In this document: positions 18,960 to 28,887 of the stretch, in pieces | Position numbering within the stretch: the stretch's first letter is position 1 | Layout of the letters: every line of letters begins with the position of its first letter | Assembly: GCA_963281255.1 (NCBI GenBank) | Contig: OY725506.1 | Coordinates: forward strand, 2,647,001-2,711,000 | Direction of reading: 5' to 3' | DNA: 64,000 nucleotides | From: Aphrocallistes beatrix | Taxonomy: Eukaryota; Porifera; Hexactinellida; Sceptrulophora; Aphrocallistidae | Translations under genes and position numbers: made by a program | The notes under the pieces: generated by a model | What the model saw: only the letters and a program-made list of their open reading frames with translations | What the model was told of the DNA's origin: nothing | The model's database searches: none

Positions 18960-20016
18960 GCTGGCACATATACATATATAAATACATATATAACCATATA
19001 CTCCTAGCAGTAAGCATATCAAGCTAACTGTAATTGATATATCAAAGATAATCTGCCTGGCTCATAATCGTTTTAATAGATTGTTGTAGATAATGCAATC
19101 ACAATATTACTAAAAGTTAGTTTGAGATAAAGTTCACTATGGTCACTAAACCATAGAATGCCGAATGGAGAACCCGATATTGCGGATGTCTCTCAGCCTT
19201 GTTCTATGTCACTGAAGCAATAAAAGTGCATAGCCATATAAATGCTTGGAATTCTACAGTTAACGTTTGTATTTATTTGTAAGGGATTACTTATATAGAG
19301 CTCAGTTTTGGATTTGAGTTCTATTAGAGCACATTTTTTATTCAATGAATCATTGATCTAAATAATTAATTTATTGAAATTAGATATTACATGTTAAATA
19401 AAGAATTTATAAAGTCAACCCGAGTTGAATCGACAAGATAAATTTGAAGATAGTAGAGAAATAGTTCTTTAGGGCACATCTTATTTTTCGCCAACTTTTT
19501 ACATCTTGTAACGTATTTAATTCACCTATTTTCGCTGTTTTCAAGTCATGTCTAAGCAACCGTATTTCCCTGAAAATTTCCCGGATTCGCTTACTTTAAT
19601 CGCATACATGAAATTGCCGAGATTAACTCTCCGACCATTACTCGTACCCACGCATCTTATACATAGTTTCGTATCTATGAAATCACTGCATACCTATGAG
19701 CATACGTGTACTTTAGTATTTCATTGAATAATTATGCCTTCGAATTAGTATTGAGTAGCTATACAAATTTCAATGCAATGGTAGCGGTTCTTATCCTGTA
19801 CTGGGGCACATGTGCCCTTAAAGGCCTCAAAGGATACTTGATTCAGCCCAGCGAGTATCTAGAAACCTTTTTTTCTCTGGTAGTTGGTTGAATTTGAAGT
19901 CAGATATTCGGTAGCTCTCATGGTTTCAAACATAAGCGCTTGAATGGAGGGGCGATGGGGTGCTATGGTCCCCGCAACAAAGGACATTAGAAGAGCCAGA
20001 CTTGGAGAATTTACAT
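18960..20016. repeat. P4 upstream flank and duplicated intergenic repeats
   Basis: 18960-19060 matches 30970-31060 (AGCATATCAA, TGTAATTGATAT), the P7 promoter side. 19790-19885 matches 31455-31555 (CCCAGCGAGTATCT), apparently a hAT-like repeat. 19890-20016 matches 28250-28345 (TTTGAAGTCAGATATTCG). Middle part unassigned; no gene. Confidence 0.5.
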
Positions 20017-20155
20017 GCACAAGCGCACTTAGCTTGCTTGCACTCCGCGGCTTGAGGGCACTTTGTGTTTCGCATCTTTACGGCTTGCCAATTCTTTAAT
20101 CAATTCGGACAAACAAACAAACAGAATAAATCTTAGCGTTTTAATATATAAAATT
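20017..20155 (-). mobile_element. Element H2, internally deleted
   Basis: Both H2 ends are present in reverse (CACAAGCGCACTTAGC ... CTTAGCGTTTTAATATA) with most of the middle missing. Confidence 0.55.
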
Positions 20156-20540
20156 ACGTCGTATATTTAAGGCATTATGACTGAACGATCATTGATTATT
20201 CGGTCATGATCGCGAACCTATTTTGAAGATCGGATACTTACACAGTGTTCCTACGCAATGGTTTCAATGAATTGACCCCAATGAAGAGACCAATTTTAGT
20301 ATTATATATGGTGCTCCAATACTTTCGGCCTGGCAGTTTATCTATAGACTGTTAATAAATAGATTACACAGCGTGACTTGATACGCCTAATGATAAGGGA
20401 TATTATTTAAACCACTAATATGGATGGGATCACAGTATCAAGTAAAACATTTATATTAAAAAATATGGATACATGTCAACTTGAGCCATGATGAAAGCAT
20501 GACGCAGCGCAATAGAGAAGTATTTTTTGATATAATAGAT
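20156..20540. repeat. Tc1-type MITE and D-repeat fragments, duplicated at 28355-28640
   Basis: Shared phrases include TTCCTACGC(C)AATGGTT, GAATTGACCCCA and TTACACAGCGTGAC. 20475-20535 is a short reverse piece of repeat D (CTTGAGCCATGATGAAAGC). No gene. Confidence 0.5.
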
Positions 20541-21100
20541 ACAAGCGCGCTTCGCGCTTGCTTGCGCTGCGCGGCTGGCGGACACTTTGTGTCCGCCGGA
20601 GACTCCCTTCGGTCGCCTGGAGTCACATTGGTTAATTATAAGGGAGATAACATCTCTAAATATGTCTGTCCTACTGTGCTAATCGATATCACTCGAAAAA
20701 TCACCAAATTTGTGAATTTAAAAATTTTTGATGCGTAATGATGACGTCATAACAAAGTGATGAGTCATCATTTTTTGATAATAGTTGCATCATATGTGAG
20801 GTATGTTAGTACACAGATTCTATTAAAATTTCAGCCTTCTATCTCCTATAATGGCTGAGTTATGCCCGAATAACTGTGTTGCTTAACTTTTAAAAAATGT
20901 GACAATGACGTCATAATTCCATGATGAGTCGACATTTTGCTCTGAACTCAGAACTTACTGGAGCCATAGCCAAAAGACTCCCACATGCCTAAAATCAGCT
21001 TTCTGAGCCCGGCAGTTTCTTCAATCAATTCGTTATAGATATATATATATATTTATATATATATATACACAAATAACAATCGAGTTTTAATAGTAAGGAT
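20541..21100 (-). mobile_element. Element H1, full length, reverse orientation
   Basis: Starts with the GC-rich end ACAAGCGCGCTTCGCGC, continues through TTATAAGGGAGATAAC, GATGACGTCATAAC and a TA tract, and ends ATCGAGTTTTAATAGTAAGG. About 560 bp; the cleanest single H1 copy. An 85-codon open frame at 20481-20738 is repeat-derived. Confidence 0.6.
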
Positions 21101-21385
21101 ATAATGGAGAAATAGAATGTAAAAACTAAAAAATTTTAACAAAGCATATTTTTAACATAAAAGGGTAGTAAAAATCACAATAACAATTAATTTAAGCGAA
21201 TAACAAACAAACGAGGGAGATACGCTTTTTGGGATGTAGAGAATAATATACAAAGAATAAATTTTCAAGAAAATCAGTTTAAAATACAGAAACAACTCAG
21301 ATATATTACACGAATTATATGCACTAGCATTACTGGGATTACACCAAGTTATTAAAGAAGATCTCAAAGTAGTATTTAAGGTAAT
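21101..21385. other. P5 3' flank; nothing recognised
   Basis: AT-rich flank. It shares only short phrases (TTACTGGGA, GAAGATCT) with the P9 and P10 3' flanks. No clear AATAAA in the right place. Confidence 0.4.
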
Positions 21386-23347
21386 TTAATGTCTGTGAAT
21401 TAGTATTACACTCACCATGAGGTACACTGGTGTTGAGATTAACGTGAACAGACCAACTGTTATTCCAATAGCATAATGAAGAGTACAGCTAAACTTGATA
21501 GGACAAGCAGTATCAGATGTATATAAGTCCCCTAAATCTCTTGAAGTTTCATTGTTTATTAGAATATCATACCTTTGCCAATTAAATTCACCTTCTGAAT
21601 TCCAAAAGTCCATAACTGGTCTAACATTAGATAAATTTGAAAGATTGTATGTCTGTTTTAGAAGAAAATAAGTAGGAGAACGAACTTCAATAGGGGAATC
21701 AACAGCTATATTTATCATGCTCGATTTATTAAGTATTGTTTCATGAAATGATTGACATTGGTTACTGTTAGAACAATTTGCAATAAATTTGGAGTGATTG
21801 TACTCCGGTATTACACAGTCGAAAATAACAAATCTTTCTTCTAATGCAATACTCTGTTCAATTGGAGTCAGGCAAGGCACTTCAGTTTCAACTATAAAAG
21901 AAATACTCAGTGAACTGATATTGTTTAGTCCCGTGATTGCAGTGTTAGGAGGGACCCAGAAGACATTTTCTCCTCCGGATGAATATTTTGAACTTGGGAC
22001 TGAATAATTTTGGTGCAGAGGAGTTGATGAATCACCAATGATTGCAAAATATGTAGAATTACAATCAAGGGAAAAATAAAGAGGAGAATATACTTCAGCA
22101 GTAACCTTAGAGCATGATTCCATTGCATTATACAGATTGGTATACTTCAACTTATAATAATCTCCTGAATGTACAAATATCAGTGAACTCCAACCGTTTA
22201 TAGCAAGTGGTGTGATAAATCCTACCATTATGACTGTAATGCATGATATGACAATAGAATAATATCGAAGGAGAATTTTCTGACTTTTCTTTGCAGAAAA
22301 CGTAATTGGATTCAATATTGGGACAGTTTCATTCGTTTGGGAAATTTCACTCTCACTGAAATGGCTATATCCTCTAAATTTAACTTTTTTTGATCTATCA
22401 AAAAGGAATTTCCAAAGAATAATGAAAAATATCGCATATAAAATACTGGTAAAAAAGAAAATAAGTTCATTGAATAGAACAGAAGAGAAAAGGATATTTG
22501 AATTCCGTATGCTAAAATAGATTATTTCGATTGACGGAGGGATACTTAAAAGCAACGCAAGTGTGAAGTTTCCCCAAGAAAGACATCTGATTAGAACCGT
22601 TGATCGATAAATATTTTCAACTCTTTCATGTCCCATAGCATTTCTTAAATTATTATCTGATAATATTCCATCGATTAACTTCTTAACAATATCATTACCG
22701 TCTTTCGCAATACGGAATATTAGCACAAATCGCATTAGATATATTATAAAAATAACAATTGTTATATACGGTATTATTAGCTGAGTAGAAAGTGGATTAT
22801 GCATAATTTCGAATGATAATAAGGAAGGCAATAGACCAGATTCAACCAATAAAACCCAGAAAAATCGCAAAGTTGGCAGAGTGAAATAATATCCAAAATT
22901 TACCTTTTTCTCCAGGAAAAAATACATAACTTGAAGCATGACCAATAAACCAAATGATATGATAGCATCTTGAAATGAAAACCAAAAGTTAAGCACTAAA
23001 TTCAGACTGATGGGTTCGACATAATACAAAAACAATGGTTTGATAAGATAGAATGCTTTGATGAGATTGAAAACTGAAGTCATCAACATTACGAAAAGCA
23101 GACAGAACATGATACGATAATGTTCATAGTAAGGTCTATGTTCTTCTGGATCTGATGCACTCTTAATTGTTTCATAGGATTTAAGACTTTGAATGAATAA
23201 CTGACCTGAGAGTCTGATTAAGAACGGGAGAACTACCAATGTGATTAGAATCTCAATAATATATACAGTCAAGAAACTATATTTGAATCCATCTCCCATT
23301 GTAACTAAGAGAGAATTAGTTGTTAGAAGATAAAAGTAGGATAACAT
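21386..23347 (-). CDS. P5: nine-span membrane protein, clade A1
   Basis: 653 residues, intact. The frame is open six codons further to an in-frame TTG at 23365, but homologues set the ATG at 23347. Clade A1 is marked by a C-terminal ectodomain ending CPIKFSCTLHYAIG and a final span FTLISTPVYLM. Here the first-loop signature reads SASDPEEH, removing the sequon that most copies keep; since that loop is predicted to be inside the cell, the loss fits. Eight ectodomain cysteines. The fourth-to-fifth outer loop (MHNPLSTQL) is unique to this copy. Promoter well preserved. Confidence 0.85.
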   Translation of the reverse strand: MLSYFYLLTTNSLLVTMGDGFKYSFLTVYIIEILITLVVLPFLIRLSGQLFIQSLKSYETIKSASDPEEHRPYYEHYRIMFCLLFVMLMTSVFNLIKAFYLIKPLFLYYVEPISLNLVLNFWFSFQDAIISFGLLVMLQVMYFFLEKKVNFGYYFTLPTLRFFWVLLVESGLLPSLLSFEIMHNPLSTQLIIPYITIVIFIIYLMRFVLIFRIAKDGNDIVKKLIDGILSDNNLRNAMGHERVENIYRSTVLIRCLSWGNFTLALLLSIPPSIEIIYFSIRNSNILFSSVLFNELIFFFTSILYAIFFIILWKFLFDRSKKVKFRGYSHFSESEISQTNETVPILNPITFSAKKSQKILLRYYSIVISCITVIMVGFITPLAINGWSSLIFVHSGDYYKLKYTNLYNAMESCSKVTAEVYSPLYFSLDCNSTYFAIIGDSSTPLHQNYSVPSSKYSSGGENVFWVPPNTAITGLNNISSLSISFIVETEVPCLTPIEQSIALEERFVIFDCVIPEYNHSKFIANCSNSNQCQSFHETILNKSSMINIAVDSPIEVRSPTYFLLKQTYNLSNLSNVRPVMDFWNSEGEFNWQRYDILINNETSRDLGDLYTSDTACPIKFSCTLHYAIGITVGLFTLISTPVYLMVSVILIHRH

Positions 23348-23401
23348 CAAGAAAACACTACTCAATATTCTGCACAGTATTCACCACTATAGTAGAGTAC
23401 A

Positions 23402-23465
23402 TTTATATAGTATCTAATGAGCATAACTAGAATATTTGTAATATGAGACATACTATGAATGGATA
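23402..23465 (-). promoter_or_regulatory. P5 core promoter: TATA box and shared block
   Basis: TATATAAA at 23402-23409, 55-62 bases before the ATG, with TTATGCTCATTAG and CTCATATTACAA upstream. Just beyond, at 23490, an H1 left end (TCCTTACTATTAAAACTCGA) interrupts the flank. Confidence 0.6.
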
Positions 23466-23542
23466 GAGATAATCCTACGTACTTCAATGTCATCCTTACT
23501 ATTAAAACTCGATTAATGTTTGTTTGTCTATATATGTTATGG

Positions 23543-23700
23543 GCAATATGAGAAATTGGTCATTTTGCATAATGCCTAGGCAATATGCATAATGCTATTT
23601 TCGGAGTCAATATGCATAATGTCCAGACAATATGCATAATGCTTCTCTCATTGGACAATATACATAATGTCCAGAGACAATATGCATAATGATTAAATTT
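23543..23700. repeat. Minisatellite with CAATATGCATAATG units
   Basis: About seven irregular units of 18-30 bases built on CAATATGCATAATG(TCC). ATGCAT is palindromic. Immediately follows the H1 end. 23700-24010 is unassigned. Confidence 0.6.
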
Positions 23701-24017
23701 CTCTGCCGCTAGTTATATAACACCGGTCGACACAATTCCACTTGTTCAAACATTGGTCTTGCTCCTAGCAAAAAATTATGAATGAATGGGTACGATTAGG
23801 CCATCATTAACTATTATTAGAAACTTATCTCTGCTCCACCGCCCGCATCAAGTTTACTTACCGCTTAACTATAGTTATTATTTAAAACATTACAGTGAAT
23901 TTCAACTACACGATATATTTAATAGTTAACGGCTAGTGATTTACCCTAACATGCTAAACCATAGCCTTAATGATGATAATGATGAAAAATCTAGGGTGAC
24001 AACACTTTTGTTGCACT

Positions 24018-24180
24018 CTGTAATATGAGACACATCTTGAATATATGCATTCCAATAATTTTGTACTATTTGAGCGATATCCGATATTAAGGTCGCTCAC
24101 TTTAAAATCATTTTGAACGATTGTCATAAGATCCAGACGTGTGGATAAATACTTGTACGTATATATATTTAAGAATGGGG
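24018..24180. repeat. Orphan 5' flank of a clade A2 gene
   Basis: Matches 7230-7372 (upstream of P2): TGTAATATGAGA, ATATCCGAT, GGTCGCTCA, ATCCAGACGTGTGG. No gene body is attached, so it is a leftover of a rearrangement. The 81-codon open frame over it is not a gene. Confidence 0.6.
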
Positions 24181-24267
24181 ATCGTGTTCCTTGTTTCACT
24201 GAAATAGACTATCTAGATTCAAGGATTATGAATTCTATTCAATAAGGTTTAATACATCGAAAAGTAT

Positions 24268-24445
24268 CATTATGACTTATGAGAGCAGATAAAACATGAT
24301 ACGATAGTGCTCATAATAGGGCGTATACTCTTCAGTCTGATAGATTCATAAGAGCTTCACGATATTTCAATGACTGAATAAATTACTGACCCGAGAGTCT
24401 CAGCAGAAATAGCAAAATGATCAAGACAATTAGTATTTCATTGAA
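24268..24445 (-). pseudogene. Relic of the gene family: first inner loop region
   Basis: Clearly related at DNA level to the part of the family encoding spans one to two and the DPEEH loop (AACATGATACGATAGTGCTC, CTGACCCGAGAGTCTCAG), roughly residues 30-85. It is full of gaps and stops, more diverged than any complete copy. Confidence 0.7.
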
Positions 24446-24785
24446 GTGTAGAACAGGCAAGTATACTCAAGATTAGTATTGGCAGGGCCTTTGGGGCTAG
24501 GATCAAAGGATCATCTAAGAGTGCGAGATGCTCCTTTTTGCCTAATGCTTTAAACCCAAAGTATTCAAGAGCGTGAAAATTTAGAATATTTTAACCCACT
24601 TTACCCTATGTTATAATGTTATTTATAGATGGAGGCGTATTTATGACTTTGAGAGTAAATCATATCACTGAGGGCTGAATAATAGCCTGGTTAGGACTCG
24701 GGATTAGTGAACCATTTTGGATAAAAGGTATTATGGTTGATAGAATAATACTCTTCAACAAATTATTGGTAAGGTCATGAAATGT
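24446..24785. repeat. Duplicated 3' flank block, copy 3, with element R
   Basis: Counterpart of 612-950; R lies at 24509-24691 flanked by TAGGATCAAAG and TAGGACTCGGG. The right half of the block is missing. Confidence 0.7.
24509..24691. mobile_element. Element R, copy 3
   Basis: 183 bp, at the orthologous site to copies 1 and 2. Confidence 0.6.
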
Positions 24786-25140
24786 AATTTATCAAATCAT
24801 AATGGGAGTATAAAATAATAGAAACTGGAAAAAATATAAAATGATAAGCAATATATCTTGGACGATCCAAATTTTACCTTACATGGCCATTTTAACAAAC
24901 ATTAAACCTAATAACGATAAATTAATATAGGACAAATAGTACAAGTATACGACAGTTTAGATTATGGAGAATAGACTTAACATAAAGCAGATATAAAGGT
25001 AAATTAAAAATATTAGCACTTTTCATGAAAATTGCTTTACAAAGCTATTCTGAGAGATTTGTGATTATACAATTTTCAAATTCAACACACTATCATTACA
25101 AGTTGTTATAAAAATCCCGAAGAAGTATTAATGCAAATAG

Positions 25141-27135
25141 TTAATGTCTGTGAATTAGTATTACACTCACCATGAGGTATACTGGCACAGAGAATATCGT
25201 GAAGATAGCAACAATTATTCCAATATAAGGAGGAAGTATGCACTTAAACTTTATAACACAAGTGTCATAGTGATATATCGATGGATTATTGTTTAGCAAT
25301 AAATCATACTTTTGCCAATCAAAGTCGTTTTCTGATTTCCAAATGCCCATCACTGGTTCCACGTTAGATAAATTTGAGAGATTGTATGTCTGTCTTATAA
25401 GATTAGAAGTTGCATAGTAGTCAGAAGAATCAATAGTTAAATTTATCATCATTGAAGTAGAAATCGATTTATGAAATGATTGACATTGATCAGTATTAGA
25501 ACAATTTGCTATAAAATTGGTGTAATTGTATTCAGGTATTACACAGTCAAAAATAACAAATCTTCCTCCTAATGCAATACTCCGTTCGTTCGGAGTCATG
25601 CAGGGTATATCAGTTTGAATTATGGAAGAAATATTAAGGGAATAGACAGTTTTTAGTCTTGTAACAGTGGTGTTGGGAGGAACCCATAAAACATTTCCTT
25701 CTTCTGAATAATTTGAAAGTTGCATAGAATAATTTTGGTAAAGAAAACTTGATGAGTCCTCAATGGTTGCAAAATATGTAAAATCACAATCAAAGGGAGC
25801 ATAATAAGGAGGATAATATACTTCAGCAGTAACTTCAGAGCATGATTCCATTGCTTGATATAGATTCGTATACTTTAACCTATAATAATCTCCTGGATGT
25901 ACGAATAACAGTGAGCTCCAACCGTTTACAGCAAGTGGTGTGATAAATCCTACCATTATGACTGTAATACATGATATGACAATAGAATAATATCGAAGAA
26001 GAATTTTCTGAATTTTCATTCCTGTAAACGCAATTGGATTCAATATTGGAACAGTTTCTTGAGTTTGTAAATTTCCACTTTCGCTGTAATGACTATATCC
26101 TCTAAATTTTACTTTTTTTGATTTATCAAAAAGGAATTTCCAAAGAATCAGGAAAAAAATCGCATACAAAATGTTAGTAAGAAAGAGAATAAGCTCATTG
26201 AATAGAACAGAAGAAAAAAAATAATCAGAATATTCATGTGGTGGTTGAGAATAAAAGAAAGAATAAGCAGATTCGATTGAGGGAGGAATACTAAAAAGCA
26301 TTGCAAGTATGAAGTTTCCCCAGGAAAGATATCTGAATAGAACCGTCGCTCGATAAATATTTTCAACTCTTTCATGTCCCATAGCATTCCTTAAATTATT
26401 ATCTGATAATATTCCATCGATTAACTTCTTAACAATATCATTACACTCTTTTGCAAAACGGAAAATTAGCAAAAATCGCATTAGACATATTAGAATAGAA
26501 AACGCAAAGAATATGCTGTCTTTTAAAAAGAGAAAATAGTACACAATATAGGAAATTGTGGACGGTGTTCCACCCCATTCTATGGTTATAGGATTTTCAA
26601 ACGATATTAAAATAATTAATAGACCAGATTCAATAAACAAAACCCAGAAAAATCGCAAGATTGGCAAAGTGAAATAACGTCCAAATTTCTTCTTTTTCTC
26701 CTGAAAGAAATACATGACTTGAAGCATGGCCAATAAACCAAATGATATGATAGCATCTTGAAACGAAAACCAAAAGTTAAGCACTAAATTTAGACTGATG
26801 GGTTCGACATAATACAAAAAGAATGGTTTGATAAGGTAGAAGGCTTTGATGAGATTAAAAACTGAAGTCATTAACATTACGAAGAGCAGACAGAACATGA
26901 TACGATAATGATCGTAGTAAGGTCTATGTTCTTCTGGATCTGATGCATTCTTAATTATTTTATAGCATTGTTGAGTTTGAATGAATAACTGACCTGAGAG
27001 TCTGATTAAGAACGGTAGAACTATCAATGTGATTAGAATCTCAATAATATATACAGTCAAGAAACTATATTTGAACCCATCTCCCACTATAACCAATAGG
27101 GAATTAGTTGTGAAAAGAAGAAAGTAGGCTAACAT
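25141..27135 (-). CDS. P6: nine-span membrane protein, clade A2
   Basis: 664 residues, intact, start at the ATG after an in-frame TTG. It has the longest outer loop between spans four and five, with about 16 extra residues around EWGGTPSTISYIV. The fifth-span exit reads FAKECND (Gly replaced by Cys). Eight ectodomain cysteines. The first-loop signature is intact. The gene lies head-to-tail with P7 and forms with it the A-B unit whose duplicate is the truncated start at 15257 plus P4. Confidence 0.85.
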   Translation of the reverse strand: MLAYFLLFTTNSLLVIVGDGFKYSFLTVYIIEILITLIVLPFLIRLSGQLFIQTQQCYKIIKNASDPEEHRPYYDHYRIMFCLLFVMLMTSVFNLIKAFYLIKPFFLYYVEPISLNLVLNFWFSFQDAIISFGLLAMLQVMYFFQEKKKKFGRYFTLPILRFFWVLFIESGLLIILISFENPITIEWGGTPSTISYIVYYFLFLKDSIFFAFSILICLMRFLLIFRFAKECNDIVKKLIDGILSDNNLRNAMGHERVENIYRATVLFRYLSWGNFILAMLFSIPPSIESAYSFFYSQPPHEYSDYFFSSVLFNELILFLTNILYAIFFLILWKFLFDKSKKVKFRGYSHYSESGNLQTQETVPILNPIAFTGMKIQKILLRYYSIVISCITVIMVGFITPLAVNGWSSLLFVHPGDYYRLKYTNLYQAMESCSEVTAEVYYPPYYAPFDCDFTYFATIEDSSSFLYQNYSMQLSNYSEEGNVLWVPPNTTVTRLKTVYSLNISSIIQTDIPCMTPNERSIALGGRFVIFDCVIPEYNYTNFIANCSNTDQCQSFHKSISTSMMINLTIDSSDYYATSNLIRQTYNLSNLSNVEPVMGIWKSENDFDWQKYDLLLNNNPSIYHYDTCVIKFKCILPPYIGIIVAIFTIFSVPVYLMVSVILIHRH

Positions 27136-27169
27136 CAAGTAATACTCAATTCAATATTCTAGTACAATT

Positions 27170-27235
27170 GAAGCATATTATAGTGGCTAATGGGCATAAT
27201 AATATTGTAATGTGAGATACACTATGAATAATTAG
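27170..27235 (-). promoter_or_regulatory. P6 upstream block with weak TATA
   Basis: The shared block is present (ATTATGCCCATTAGCC, CTCACATTACAA), but the TATA box is replaced by TATAATATGC about 45 bases before the ATG. Confidence 0.45.
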
Positions 27236-27239
27236 GTTT

Positions 27240-28640
27240 TTAGAAATACCTAATATAGTATATATTAAGTTAGGAATAAACTATCTCACAGTCTAAGCAA
27301 AACCATTCAAACTTACTCCCTCTGAGGTTCATTAAGTATCGGATTGGTAACATTTTTTGGGTTTGGACATTTAAATTTAATCAGCTATTTACTTGTATAC
27401 GTACAATCTCTATTAGTGAAACTGTAGAATGGAGGTGTTAGAAATTTCAAAAATGATTTCCCAATTCCTATTCATATTTGACTCTTTAATTTTGTGAAAA
27501 GTGGTAAGATTGCAGATTTTGGTAACGATTATGGCTTTAACTAGCACAAATATAGGAATTGAAAATGTTATATAATGCATACTAATTATTGATTGGTCTA
27601 TTTGACACCGCTCAAAGGTGTTATTGTTTGATTGGATCCACCACTTACTAAATAGGCCACTTTTGGAAGGACTAGAATAGCTCTTTCGCATAGGAGTTAA
27701 TACAGAATATTTTCGATTAATAAGATTCTCCGCTGAATCAGGGTCATGTGTCCTCCGACCGATGTAACCCTACTAAACACAGTCGACTGTTTTTGAAACG
27801 TATAGGATGATATTAATGAAATTTTTAGTTATTATTTACCCGAGTTAGAAGTATCTCTGCAAAGGCTAAAGATCAATGACCAAAAAAGTATCAAAAAAGG
27901 ACAAAAAACGAAACCGAAAGAAAATGTAGGTGGCCATAGAAGAGTACAGTCCTTTCAAAGAAGGACATATAGCAACTTTAGACAAGTGGCCGTTCTCCTT
28001 TGAGCATACATAAATAAGGTGCGAATGATGGAACTTTCGTCCCCTAAAAATGCTCCTTTCGCAACAACTGATTTCTCATTCAAAATGCTTCAATATCACC
28101 CCTTTTTTACTTAATCCGCCCCAAAACCTCACTTTCCGTTCCTTACATAATAGTACCCGTTTATTTTAGTCGCTAATGAGATTAAAATTACGGGGACGAA
28201 AGTTCCGCTTACCAATACTGCCTTAACAAAGTACTAGAGTTTAGGGTTTGAAGTCAGATATTCGTTAGCTCCTATGGTTTCAGTCATACCCGTAGGAGTG
28301 GAAGGGTCCCAAAAAGACAGTTGAATAGCCAGACCTGGAGAGTTAACAAGCAATATATGTAAGACATTAGGAACGAATAATCATTGATCGTTCAATCACG
28401 ATCACGATCCTATTTTGACGATCGAATATCTCCAAAAAAGTGTTCCTACGCCAATGGTTCCAACGAATTGACCCCAGTGAAGAGATCCATTAGTATTATG
28501 TTTGGTGCAAAGCAATATGGTGCTCCAATACTTTAAGTCAGGCAGTTTCTTCAAACTATTAATAAATTAATTACACAGCGTGACTACCTGATACGTCTAA
28601 TGATTATCAAATATACAAGTAACGTTTTACATTAAAACAA
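27240..28640. repeat. P6-P7 intergenic region, duplicated at 15386-16230 and 20156-20460
   Basis: Up to 28225 it is the partner of 15386-16230. 28250-28345 matches 19890-20016, and 28355-28640 matches 20156-20460 and includes a Tc1-type MITE end. Near 27710-27790 is a fragment of MITE Q (TTCTCCGCTGAATCAGG ... CAGTCGACTG). The 92-codon frame at 27413-27691 is not conserved in the duplicate. Confidence 0.6.
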
Positions 28641-28887
28641 TGTGCAAAAGCGACTGATGCAAATGTAACAAAGCGTCTGCCCACCGCACAGAGCGCTTGA
28701 TATAGAAAATATGAATTTTGAGCGCCAAAGCAATAACATTCTTACTCGACACAGAACAAAAAAAGTATAGATTAAGATACAAATACATGCAAAAAGTTCA
28801 GTTCAGTCACACATCAAACAAAATCACATGGTGGTAAAAGGCAAAATCAACAATCATCCCAAGCTAGTAATAAAGATAGATTAGAAG

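Noticed and set aside
23954..24199. 81-codon frame
   Set aside because: Falls on an orphan upstream flank of the gene family (matches 7230-7372).
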